20,509 nt of DNA from SIG589 sp964566175 (GTDB lineage: Bacteria > Bacillota > Clostridia > Oscillospirales > Acutalibacteraceae): assembly GCA_964566175.1 (NCBI GenBank), contig CAZMHU010000025.1, positions 1 to 20,509 on the forward strand, written 5' to 3'. Shown here in pieces: positions 1 through 6,664 of this stretch. The translations under genes were made by a program, and so were the position numbers. Positions within the stretch are counted from its first letter, which is position 1. Each line of letters starts with the position of its first letter. Below the pieces are notes generated by a model. It had not been told where the DNA came from. It worked only from the letters and a program-made list of their open reading frames with translations, and made no database searches.

Positions 1-87
1 TGGCGGAGAGGAAGGGATTCGAACCCTTGGCTCTTGCGAGTCACTGGTTTTCAAGACCAGCTCCTTAAACCGCTCGGACACCTCTCC
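1..87 (-). tRNA. tRNA-Ser (anticodon TGA)
   Basis: Read on the minus strand this folds as a class II tRNA. The acceptor stem is GGAGAGG paired with CCTCTCC, followed by discriminator G and an encoded CCA (positions 3-1). The anticodon arm is CTGGT-TTTGAAA-ACCAG, giving anticodon TGA for UCA serine codons. A long variable arm (GACTCGCAAGAGCC region) and a TTCGAAT T-loop are visible; the long variable arm is expected for tRNA-Ser. It is transcribed from the promoter at 100-128 and reads off the left edge of the window. Confidence 0.97.
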
Positions 88-99
88 AGAACGAATATT

Positions 100-128
100 A
101 TTTTAACATAATATTTCGAGGTTGTCAA
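100..128 (-). promoter_or_regulatory. Sigma-A promoter of tRNA-Ser
   Basis: On the minus strand a perfect -35 TTGACA (123-128) is followed by 17 bp and a -10 TAAAAT (100-105). The predicted start lies about 7 nt further on, just before the tRNA 5' end at 87. This is near consensus and well placed for a stable RNA gene. Confidence 0.85.
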
Positions 129-161
129 CAACGAATTTTAAAACGATAAAATTTACCTATT

Positions 162-199
162 TTGAGAGTCGACTAGCCGAAAAGCGAGCCGACCCTCAA
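162..199 (-). terminator. Hairpin downstream of galK (probable terminator)
   Basis: Arms 162-177 and 184-199 form a 16-bp stem with a 6-nt loop. In minus-strand RNA two positions become G-U pairs that would be A-C mismatches on the plus strand, which suggests the functional RNA is the galK transcript. One mismatch remains (175/186). No clear U-run follows the stem on the minus strand, so an intrinsic terminator is likely but not canonical. Confidence 0.5.
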
Positions 200-207
200 A
201 AAAATTT

Positions 208-1479
208 TTAGGAAATTTTTATTCCGCCGTGAGGACGGATTTTAAGCACATAACAGTTTCCTTTTCCGAATACGCCCTCAATCATCTCAACATATCCGTC
301 AAGCATATCGTCGGGAACAAAAGCCTGTATAGTTCCCGCAAAGCCGCCTCCGTGAACACGGCAAGCACCGCGACCTGCAAGATAACGCTCAGTCAGCGCA
401 AGCGCCAAAGAAAGTCCCTGTTCCGAAACGTCCGAATTAGAGTATACATTCTGCAAATACTTGAAAGACGAATTTCCCGATTCGTTGATAAGGCTTAAAA
501 ATCTCTCAAAATTGTTTGCCTGCAACGCCTCTTTTTCAAGAACGGCACGGCGGTTATCCGCGAAGAAATGAAGTGCGCGGAGCACTGCCCTGTCGGACGT
601 CTTTTCTCTGATTTTTCCGAGATTTGCAAAAAATGCGTTTTCATCAACCTCACGAAGGTGGGTCTTTCCGAAGAACTCGGAAACCTCGGCGCACTCGGTC
701 GTAATATCGGCATAGTCACCCGTGAGGTTGGTGTGGTTTCCGCCTGTGTTAACAATACAAAGAGCGTGATGACTGTTTGCAAAGTCAAAGTTTACCTTTT
801 CGATAATCGGCTTTTCGGGGTCACCGAAGTCAATCGCAGTGAAACCGCCTACCGAACTTGCCATTTGATCCATAAGTCCGCAAGGTTTTCCAAAAAACTC
901 ACGCTCGGCAAACTGGGCATACTTTGCAACCGTAACGGCGTCAATAGCACCGTCATTATACAAATGGCTTAATATAACGCCGATAAGCACCTCAAACGCC
1001 GCAGATGAAGAAAGACCCGACCCCTTTAAAACGTTTGAAGTTGTGTAGGCATCAAATCCGCCGATAGAATATCCGTTTTTAATAGCAGCGACACACATTC
1101 CGCGAATAAGGGACGATGAACGCCCGTACTCCTTTTCGGAAGAATCAAGCATTTCCAAATCGACCGTGTCCATATCGTATCCCGCAGATTTAACGCGTGC
1201 AACGCGGCTGTCGCTCTTTGCCGCAACGGCAATAACATCAAGGTCGACACTGCCGGCAAGAACGCAACCGTTCTGATGGTCGGTATGGTTTCCACCGACT
1301 TCGGTTCTGCCGGGGGCACTGAAAAGAAACACGTCCCTGTCTTCGCCGAATATAGCGGCAAACTCATCACACGCATCGCTGTAACGTTTGCGGGCAAAGG
1401 CGATATCGCTGTATATTTCCCCGAATATTCCATCAAAACCGCCGTTTGATATTTTTTCCTTTAACTGTGATATATTCAT
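208..1479 (-). CDS. galK: Galactokinase
   Basis: Predicted 423-aa GHMP-family sugar kinase that phosphorylates alpha-D-galactose to galactose 1-phosphate with ATP, the entry step of the Leloir pathway in the cytoplasm. The galactokinase signature is at residues 57-71 (GRTEVGGNHTDHQNG), the phosphate-binding loop KGSGLSSSAA at 152-161, the likely catalytic Asp in GLMDQM at 204, and the third GHMP motif VHGGGFAGT at 375-383. It is somewhat longer than the roughly 390-aa enterobacterial enzyme. The ATG is preceded by an ACGGAG ribosome site 8 nt upstream. It lies only 21 bp after ackA on the same strand, so the two are probably cotranscribed. No galT or galE is in view. The signature differs from the textbook GRxNxIGEHxDY (TEVGGNHTDH), a variant I associate with clostridial members, so the substrate is probable rather than proven. 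Confidence 0.93.
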   Translation of the reverse strand: MNISQLKEKISNGGFDGIFGEIYSDIAFARKRYSDACDEFAAIFGEDRDVFLFSAPGRTEVGGNHTDHQNGCVLAGSVDLDVIAVAAKSDSRVARVKSAGYDMDTVDLEMLDSSEKEYGRSSSLIRGMCVAAIKNGYSIGGFDAYTTSNVLKGSGLSSSAAFEVLIGVILSHLYNDGAIDAVTVAKYAQFAEREFFGKPCGLMDQMASSVGGFTAIDFGDPEKPIIEKVNFDFANSHHALCIVNTGGNHTNLTGDYADITTECAEVSEFFGKTHLREVDENAFFANLGKIREKTSDRAVLRALHFFADNRRAVLEKEALQANNFERFLSLINESGNSSFKYLQNVYSNSDVSEQGLSLALALTERYLAGRGACRVHGGGFAGTIQAFVPDDMLDGYVEMIEGVFGKGNCYVLKIRPHGGIKIS

Positions 1480-1500
1480 TCTATATACTCCGTAAATTTA

Positions 1501-2694
1501 TTATTTTGTCAGTGCAAGTGTGTCACGGGCAATAACCAATTCCTCGTTAGTGGGAATAACATAAACCGAAACGCGTGAATTATCGGAAGAAATAAGAACT
1601 TCCTCACCGCGAACCGCATTCTTTTCATCGCAAAGTTCAACACCGGCAAAACCGAGATAAGAGCAAACCTCTTTACGGAGAGCGGAGTCGTTTTCGCCGA
1701 TACCGCCGGTGAATACAACAGCGTCAACGCCGTTCATTGCAGCCATATATGAACCTACGAACTTTGCAATCTGATAACGCTGCATTTCAACGGCAAGTTG
1801 TGCACGCTTATTGCCTGCTGCCGCGGCGGCTGTAATATCGCGGTTATCATTCGAAACACCCGAAACGCCGAGCATACCCGACTTTTTGTTAAGCATATCC
1901 GAAACGCCGTGGAAATCAAGATTTTCCTTTTCGGCAATAAAGGTTATAACCGAGGGGTCAAGTGTTCCGCAACGTGTTCCCATCATAAATCCGTCAAGCG
2001 GTGTAAAGCCCATTGAAGTATCGATACACTCACCGTTATTTACTGCGGCAATGGAACAGCCGTTTCCTAGGTGGCAGGTTATAATCTTCAAATCCTTTTT
2101 GTCCTTGCCCATAAGTTCCGCACAGCGGTCACTTACAAACCTGTGTGATGTACCGTGGAAGCCGTAGCGGCGAACGCCGTACTTTTCATAGTATTCATAC
2201 GGAACGGGATAGATATATGCACGCTCGGGCATAGTCTGATGGAAAGAGGTATCGAAAACAGCAACCTGAGGAACGTTCTCACCGAACGCCTTAATGCAAG
2301 CGCGAACACCCATAATGTTTGCGGGATTGTGGAGAGGAGCGAGGTCGTTAAAACTCTCAACCGTCTTCAAAACATCCTCATTGATAACAACCGACTGCGA
2401 ATAGAAATCGCCGCCCTGAACAACACGGTGACCGACAGCCTTAATCTCATCAAGCGAATCAAGAACCTTTGCCTCGCTCTTTGTGAGGGCATAAATAAGG
2501 CAGTCGAAAGCCTCCATATGTGTCGGCATCGGATAATCAGCCTCATAAACGCGGCCGTCTGCCGCCTTATGTTTGATATTTCCGGCTGTGCCTATTCTCT
2601 CACACAGGCCCTTTGCGATAACGCTTTCATCCGTCATATCGATAAGTTGATACTTAAAGGACGAACTTCCTGCATTGATGACTAAAATCTTCAT
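1501..2694 (-). CDS. ackA: Acetate kinase
   Basis: A 397-aa ASKHA-fold kinase that interconverts acetyl phosphate + ADP and acetate + ATP, the last energy-yielding step of acetate fermentation. The N-terminus MKILVINAGSSSFK is diagnostic. Residues essential in characterised acetate kinases sit at the expected positions: N7, R90 (VGHRVVQGG), D148, H180 (YGFHGTSH), R241 (MGTRCGTLDP) and E384 (PTNEE). Length is typical. A GGGAG ribosome site precedes the ATG. It is first in a two-gene unit with galK (21-bp gap) and diverges from tmcAL. The partner gene pta is not in the window. Expression is probably driven by the promoter at 2769-2797, whose transcript begins with an inverted repeat. Confidence 0.98.
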   Translation of the reverse strand: MKILVINAGSSSFKYQLIDMTDESVIAKGLCERIGTAGNIKHKAADGRVYEADYPMPTHMEAFDCLIYALTKSEAKVLDSLDEIKAVGHRVVQGGDFYSQSVVINEDVLKTVESFNDLAPLHNPANIMGVRACIKAFGENVPQVAVFDTSFHQTMPERAYIYPVPYEYYEKYGVRRYGFHGTSHRFVSDRCAELMGKDKKDLKIITCHLGNGCSIAAVNNGECIDTSMGFTPLDGFMMGTRCGTLDPSVITFIAEKENLDFHGVSDMLNKKSGMLGVSGVSNDNRDITAAAAAGNKRAQLAVEMQRYQIAKFVGSYMAAMNGVDAVVFTGGIGENDSALRKEVCSYLGFAGVELCDEKNAVRGEEVLISSDNSRVSVYVIPTNEELVIARDTLALTK

Positions 2695-2726
2695 AACTCA
2701 AAACTCCCGCTTTTTATATTTTTAAC

Positions 2727-2755
2727 TTGATAACCGCAAAAAAATAGGTTATCAT
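2727..2755 (+). promoter_or_regulatory. Candidate promoter of tmcAL
   Basis: TTGATA (2727-2732), a 17-bp spacer and TATCAT (2750-2755) form a reasonable sigma-A promoter about 60 bp before the tmcAL start. Both hexamers overlap the arms of the inverted repeat at 2729-2753, so a protein bound there would affect this promoter. Confidence 0.5.
2729..2753. repeat. Inverted repeat between ackA and tmcAL (possible operator)
   Basis: GATAACC (2729-2735) and GGTTATC (2747-2753) are perfect 7-bp arms separated by 11 bp. They overlap the -35 and -10 of the plus-strand promoter and fall just downstream of the predicted ackA start site. This could be a regulator binding site or a 5' UTR hairpin; the sequence alone does not decide. 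Confidence 0.45.
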
Positions 2756-2768
2756 ATTCGCATAGATT

Positions 2769-2797
2769 ATAATACAATATATTTAAAGAAAATGCAA
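2769..2797 (-). promoter_or_regulatory. Candidate promoter of ackA-galK
   Basis: On the minus strand TTGCAT (2792-2797), a 17-bp spacer and TATTAT (2769-2774) lie about 75 bp upstream of the ackA ATG. The -35 is imperfect. The predicted start (around 2762) nearly coincides with that of the divergent tmcAL promoter. Confidence 0.5.
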
Positions 2798-2816
2798 GTA
2801 CACAGGCGGTGAAAAA

Positions 2817-3998
2817 ATGCACATATGCGGAATTATTGCCGAATTTAATCCCTTTCACAACGGGCACAAATACATTATCGACTCTGTTAAGGCGCGGGGT
2901 GACGCCGTTGTTTGCGTTATCGGTGACGATTTTACACAGCGCGGAGACACTGCTCTCATCACAAAATACAAACGTGCGATGGCAGCACTTAATTGCGGCG
3001 CGGATTTGTGCCTTCTTCTCCCTGTACCGTGGTCGATATCCGGTGCGGAGAATTTTGCACTCGGCGGAATAAGCATACTTAAAAATCTTTGTTGTGTAGA
3101 TAGGGTCGCATTCGGAAGTGAATGCGGCGATACAAAACGGCTTATTCGTGTTGCGAGGGCAGCTCACAGTGACACCCTTTCCCCGCTGTTACAGTCCCAC
3201 CTTGCCAACGGCAAAACCTTTGCACGTGCAAGACAGTCTGCTCTTTACAAACTGATAGGCAACGATGCCGATATACTCTCAAACGCCAACGATACCCTTG
3301 CAACGGAATATATAAACGCCGCCGAACGTTTAGGTTTTTCGGCGGAATTTTTTGCGGTAACTCGGCGCGGCGGCGCGCACGATTCAAATACGGCAAAAGA
3401 CAACTATTTAAGCGCATCGGCAATACGCAGTGCGGTTCTGTCCGATGACACCGAAAGCATTAAGCCCTATATGCCTGACAAAGCGTATGACATTCTCGGT
3501 GAAGCAATAAAAAACGGAGAATATTCGGATATTTCAAACATCGAAACCGCAATACTCTCACATCTGCGCCGACTGAGTACCGAAGATATTAAAGCACTTC
3601 CCGATGTAAACGAGGGGCTCGAAAACCGCATATTCAAGGCGGCGAGAACCGCAAAAACGCTTGATGAATGTTACGCTCTTATAAAGACAAAACGCTATAC
3701 TCTTGCACGCATACGGCGTATTATTCTGTCGGCTTATCTCGGCATTGAAAGCGGCACCGCCAAAAACGCCGTTCCGTATATTAAAGTTCTCGGGTTTAAT
3801 AAAACCGGCGAAGAAATCCTAAAAAACGTAAACGCCGCCGTTCCACTGATACTCAAAGGCAGCGATTATCAAAACCTCGACGGTTTTGCCGAAAAGTGTT
3901 TCCGCCTTCAAAATACCGCCGCCGACCTTTATTCCCTTTCTCTTAATGAAAAAAAGCCCTGCGGAAGTGAGTTTACCGCAAGGCTCATCAAAACTTAA
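2817..3998 (+). CDS. tmcAL: tRNA(Met) cytidine acetate ligase
   Basis: A 393-aa protein of the YlbM/TmcAL family. Characterised members activate acetate with ATP to acetyl-AMP and transfer the acetyl group to C34 of elongator tRNA-Met, forming N4-acetylcytidine. The N-terminal nucleotidyltransferase domain carries the HxGH-type motif HNGH at residues 14-17 in the family string GIIAEFNPFHNGH, then DFTQRG and KYKRA. The C-terminal tRNA-binding part has the usual EGLENRI and TKRYTLARIRRI stretches. Length is typical. The ATG follows an AGGCGGTG ribosome site. It diverges from ackA, an enzyme that uses the same substrate, acetate. Its stop codon overlaps the sigE stop by 4 bp in convergent orientation (3995-3998). 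Confidence 0.94.
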   Translation: MHICGIIAEFNPFHNGHKYIIDSVKARGDAVVCVIGDDFTQRGDTALITKYKRAMAALNCGADLCLLLPVPWSISGAENFALGGISILKNLCCVDRVAFGSECGDTKRLIRVARAAHSDTLSPLLQSHLANGKTFARARQSALYKLIGNDADILSNANDTLATEYINAAERLGFSAEFFAVTRRGGAHDSNTAKDNYLSASAIRSAVLSDDTESIKPYMPDKAYDILGEAIKNGEYSDISNIETAILSHLRRLSTEDIKALPDVNEGLENRIFKAARTAKTLDECYALIKTKRYTLARIRRIILSAYLGIESGTAKNAVPYIKVLGFNKTGEEILKNVNAAVPLILKGSDYQNLDGFAEKCFRLQNTAADLYSLSLNEKKPCGSEFTARLIKT

Positions 3999-4705
3999 AG
4001 ACTTCCCGCCTTTTCAAGTTCCCTTTTCAGTTTATTTATTATCCGCTTTTCAAGCCGAGAGATATACGACTGCGATATTCCTAGTGTATCGGCAACCTGT
4101 TTTTGTGTATATTCCTCATATCCGCACATTCCGAAACGCATCTGCATTATCTGCCTTTCACGGTGCGGAAGTGTGTTGACAAGCCTTTGCAAAAGTTTTT
4201 TCTCGTCCTCTTGTTCTACACCTCGGCTGATTTCGTCAACCTCACTGCCAAGTATATCCGAAAGCAGAAGTTCGTTTCCGTCCCAATCGACATTGAGTGG
4301 TTCATCAATGGATATTTCCGCTTTTTGGTTGGAAATTTTGCGAAGATACATCAATATTTCGTTTTCGATACAGCGCGAAGCATATGTAGCGAGTTTAATA
4401 TTTTTATCCGGTTTGAAAGTATTGACCGCCTTGATAAGACCTATTGTGCCTATCGATATTAAGTCTTCTATACCGACGCTTGCACTGTCAAATTTGCGTG
4501 CTATATATACGACCAAGCGCAGATTGTGTGTTATTAGTTCATTTTTGACATAATCAGGATTTTCATCATAGCGTGCGTACAGCGCGCCCTCGTCGGCTGT
4601 TGAGAGCGGTGGCGGAAGAATTTCCGGTCCGTTTATATAATAAGCCCCCGGTAAAAGTCCGAACTTTATTCGGATTTTTAAAATCAAATCTTTAAACAAT
4701 GTCAT
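3995..4705 (-). CDS. sigE: RNA polymerase sporulation sigma factor SigE precursor
   Basis: A 236-aa pro-sigma-E, the first mother-cell-specific sigma factor of sporulation, with close identity to Bacillus SigE. The N-terminal basic/hydrophobic pro-sequence covers about residues 1-25, followed by GPEILPPPLS. Region 2 contains NLRLVVYIARKF, EDLISIGTIGLIKAVNTF and LATYASRCIENEILMYLR. Region 4 ends with the helix-turn-helix TQKQVADTLGISQSYISRLEKR. The pro-sequence keeps the factor inactive until the SpoIIGA protease removes it. The ATG has an AGAGGGT ribosome site and starts 13 bp after spoIIGA, so both come from the promoter at 5580-5612. The stop overlaps the stop of convergent tmcAL, and I see no terminator between them. 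Confidence 0.98.
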   Translation of the reverse strand: MTLFKDLILKIRIKFGLLPGAYYINGPEILPPPLSTADEGALYARYDENPDYVKNELITHNLRLVVYIARKFDSASVGIEDLISIGTIGLIKAVNTFKPDKNIKLATYASRCIENEILMYLRKISNQKAEISIDEPLNVDWDGNELLLSDILGSEVDEISRGVEQEDEKKLLQRLVNTLPHRERQIMQMRFGMCGYEEYTQKQVADTLGISQSYISRLEKRIINKLKRELEKAGSL

Positions 4706-4718
4706 AACAATACCCTCT

Positions 4719-5552
4719 TTATAAAAAATCCGGTGAAACTATTCCCGAAAAATCACCGTCAAATTTCGTTTTCACAATTCCGACAACGACCTTGTCGGTT
4801 TTTTTATTTTCCGTTTCGGCGCTGTCTATCTTTACACAGGGCATAACACCCGAAGCGTTAAGTGTTTTATATGGAATGAGCCTGAAACGTGTTGCAAGAC
4901 TCCCCTCTGCACGGTTTAAAAGCAGTTGCTCTGTGAGAATTGCTCCGAAAAGGCAGTCGGCAGTTGTCCTATCGATAATAACAACACTGCAGTCACCGTA
5001 TATATCATTAACGGTATTGCCACTGTCAACCATACATCTGCACAGAACTGAATTATTACCGTAGTTAAGGCGTATGTTCTTCTGCACGGAAAGCGAATTT
5101 TCCCGCCGCAACAGACTTTGCAACAGCCGAATTATTATATAGCAAAGCGCGGTTGAGCATATAAGCACCAAGGGTGAAACCGAAAAATATACCACGCCGT
5201 TATTGACCGCCATACCTTTCGGTTTCAAAACATACCAAAAGCCGAGCATAAATCCCGCATATATAAACGAAACCGCATAAAAGCAAAAAAGCGCACGCAG
5301 GTATGCTTTGATTTTTCCGACACCGAAAGCCACCGCGGTTATTACCGCACTGAACGCGATTTTTGCGGCAGTTTCCAAAAACATACCCTGTTCGGGCAGA
5401 AAAATATAGAGCGAAGAAACCCCGCCTACTATCGATGCCGCCGTCATTCGAATAAAACCCGACTGAGAATAAGAAACACCTTTTGCCGCAAGCAATATGA
5501 AATATGTAACGACCGTATTGAGCGATATCAAAACATCGGCATATACCACCAT
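4719..5552 (-). CDS. spoIIGA: Sigma-E processing peptidase SpoIIGA
   Basis: A 277-aa membrane-embedded aspartic protease that cleaves the pro-sequence of sigma-E in the mother cell after asymmetric division. The N-terminal half has about five hydrophobic segments. The C-terminal cytoplasmic domain carries the protease motif VDSGN with the catalytic Asp at residue 176, and a glycine-containing strand near VVVGIVKTKF. I chose the ATG at 5552 (MVVYADVLISL, matching the family N-terminus) because a strong AGGGGGG site lies just upstream. The upstream in-frame ATG at 5612 would lie before the predicted transcription start. It forms an operon with sigE 13 bp downstream, as in Bacillus. Confidence 0.93.
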   Translation of the reverse strand: MVVYADVLISLNTVVTYFILLAAKGVSYSQSGFIRMTAASIVGGVSSLYIFLPEQGMFLETAAKIAFSAVITAVAFGVGKIKAYLRALFCFYAVSFIYAGFMLGFWYVLKPKGMAVNNGVVYFSVSPLVLICSTALCYIIIRLLQSLLRRENSLSVQKNIRLNYGNNSVLCRCMVDSGNTVNDIYGDCSVVIIDRTTADCLFGAILTEQLLLNRAEGSLATRFRLIPYKTLNASGVMPCVKIDSAETENKKTDKVVVGIVKTKFDGDFSGIVSPDFL

Positions 5553-5579
5553 ATAAATCCCCCCCTGCCGTCGCATATA

Positions 5580-5613
5580 ATTATAACGCCGCAAAGCAGA
5601 TTTTTCTGTCAAA
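5580..5613 (-). promoter_or_regulatory. spoIIG promoter with 21-bp spacer and candidate Spo0A box
   Basis: On the minus strand a perfect -35 TTGACA (5607-5612) and a perfect -10 TATAAT (5580-5585) are separated by 21 bp instead of 17. In Bacillus subtilis the spoIIG promoter also has an over-long (22-bp) spacer and needs Spo0A bound at the -35. Here TTTGACA (5607-5613) is the reverse complement of TGTCAAA, which fits the Spo0A box TGTCRAA and overlaps the -35. A weaker TGTCATA lies at 5630-5636. Confidence 0.72.
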
Positions 5614-5642
5614 AACAGAGGTTACTTTATGTCATAAAACAG

Positions 5643-5670
5643 AAAAAACCGCCTGCTAAAAGCAGACGGC
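5643..5670 (-). terminator. Terminator of the araC-type gene
   Basis: Minus-strand stem GCCGTCTGC / GCAGGCGGT (5662-5670 and 5648-5656) with a 5-nt loop, including G-U pairs, followed by a run of six U residues (5643-5648). It ends the AraC-family gene and insulates the spoIIG promoter. Confidence 0.85.
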
Positions 5671-5684
5671 ATATTTATCGGCAC

Positions 5685-6548
5685 TTACTTTACTGTGTTG
5701 TTTTTTCGATACTGCACAGGCGAACAGCCGGTATATTTTGAAAAAATCCGACTGAAATAATAATAATTTTCATATCCCGAGCGGGCGGCAACGTCACTGA
5801 TTTTGTGATCGCTTGTTGTCAAAAGTTCGCGTGCATAGGATAACCGAATATCGTTTATAAACTGTTGCGGTGTCATTCCGGTATGATTTTTAAAGCAACG
5901 CCTGAACCAACAGGGCGTAATTCCGAGCGAGTCGGCATATTCGTCGATTGAAATTTTTTCGTTGAAATTGCGGTAGAAATAAAGCATTGCCCGTTCCGCC
6001 GTAAACGTTTCGGCAGACTTCTTATCCAACGTATGCAAATTTCGCGACATTAACGCGAGTATTTGCTTAAAATATCCGTTTGCAATATCAATATATCCAT
6101 CGCGTTTGAGTTGCAATTCCTTTATTATCCACTTATAAAGCATTGCAAATTTTTCATTAAAACCGACATTATATATACCGCTTTCGATAAATCCGAGGCC
6201 GCTGAGAATTTCCGCGGCATTTTTGCCGGTAAAATGCGCCCAAAACATTTCAACTTCAAAGGGCGTTTCGGTATAATACTTTTGCTTTACGTTAGGACAG
6301 TAAAGTACGGCACTGCCCTCGGGCGCTATGTGTGTCTTTCCGTTTATGTAAAAAACATATTCGCCTTTTGAAATATATATAAGTTGGTAATCCTCCCTGC
6401 CGTGCTCACGACAAATAGACAGGCGCGGGTCACCCTCACTTTTGACAGTTTGACCGCAAGATCCGACAACAAGCGGGTTTTCGTTATCAACATATGCTCT
6501 GTCAAAACGTTTCAAAGACAAATCGATATGTCCCGATGTTAAAAACAA
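5685..6548 (-). CDS. AraC-family transcriptional regulator
   Basis: A 287-aa two-domain regulator. Residues about 25-115 form a cupin-like sensor of the AraC_binding type (EDYQLIYISKGEYVFYINGK and APEGSAVLYCPN are typical). Residues about 185-285 hold the two AraC helix-turn-helix motifs, ISIDEYADSLGITPCWFRRCFK and ISDVAARSGYENYYYFSRIFSKYTG being recognisable in part. Such regulators usually sense sugars and control carbohydrate genes, but no transporter or glycosidase is adjacent, so the ligand and target are unknown. The start is a TTG with an AAGGAGG site 8 nt upstream; no ATG occurs nearby. The promoter is perfect consensus and a terminator follows, so it is monocistronic. Confidence 0.92.
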   Translation of the reverse strand: MFLTSGHIDLSLKRFDRAYVDNENPLVVGSCGQTVKSEGDPRLSICREHGREDYQLIYISKGEYVFYINGKTHIAPEGSAVLYCPNVKQKYYTETPFEVEMFWAHFTGKNAAEILSGLGFIESGIYNVGFNEKFAMLYKWIIKELQLKRDGYIDIANGYFKQILALMSRNLHTLDKKSAETFTAERAMLYFYRNFNEKISIDEYADSLGITPCWFRRCFKNHTGMTPQQFINDIRLSYARELLTTSDHKISDVAARSGYENYYYFSRIFSKYTGCSPVQYRKNNTVK

Positions 6549-6569
6549 ATCCCCCGCCTCCTTTTTTTA

Positions 6570-6598
6570 ATTATATTATCATAAAAAACAAATGTCAA
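6570..6598 (-). promoter_or_regulatory. Consensus sigma-A promoter of the araC-type gene
   Basis: Minus-strand TTGACA (6593-6598), exactly 17 bp, then TATAAT (6570-6575), immediately upstream of the AAGGAGG site. Both hexamers match consensus, so strong constitutive transcription is expected unless repressed. Confidence 0.88.
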
Positions 6599-6631
6599 AC
6601 CTTTTGTTTCGTTTTGTGCAATTACTTTACG

Positions 6632-6660
6632 CAAAAAAAGCACCTCTATCGGGTGCTTTT
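6632..6660 (-). terminator. Terminator of the mreB-like gene
   Basis: Arms 6636-6644 and 6652-6660 form a 9-bp stem AAAAGCACC/GGTGCTTTT with a 7-nt loop. A T-run follows on the minus strand just after the mreB-like stop codon. T-runs on both strands could allow bidirectional function, but no plus-strand gene enters from the left. Confidence 0.85.
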
Positions 6661-6664
6661 TCCT

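Noticed and set aside
2155..2685. 176-codon plus-strand frame opposite ackA
   Set aside because: It is fully antisense to ackA, whose catalytic residues are all present; the opposite frame has no independent support.
2691..3167. 158-codon minus-strand frame across the ackA-tmcAL intergenic region
   Set aside because: It covers the promoters and the tmcAL start, and its product has no recognisable domain; the TmcAL frame explains the coding signal.
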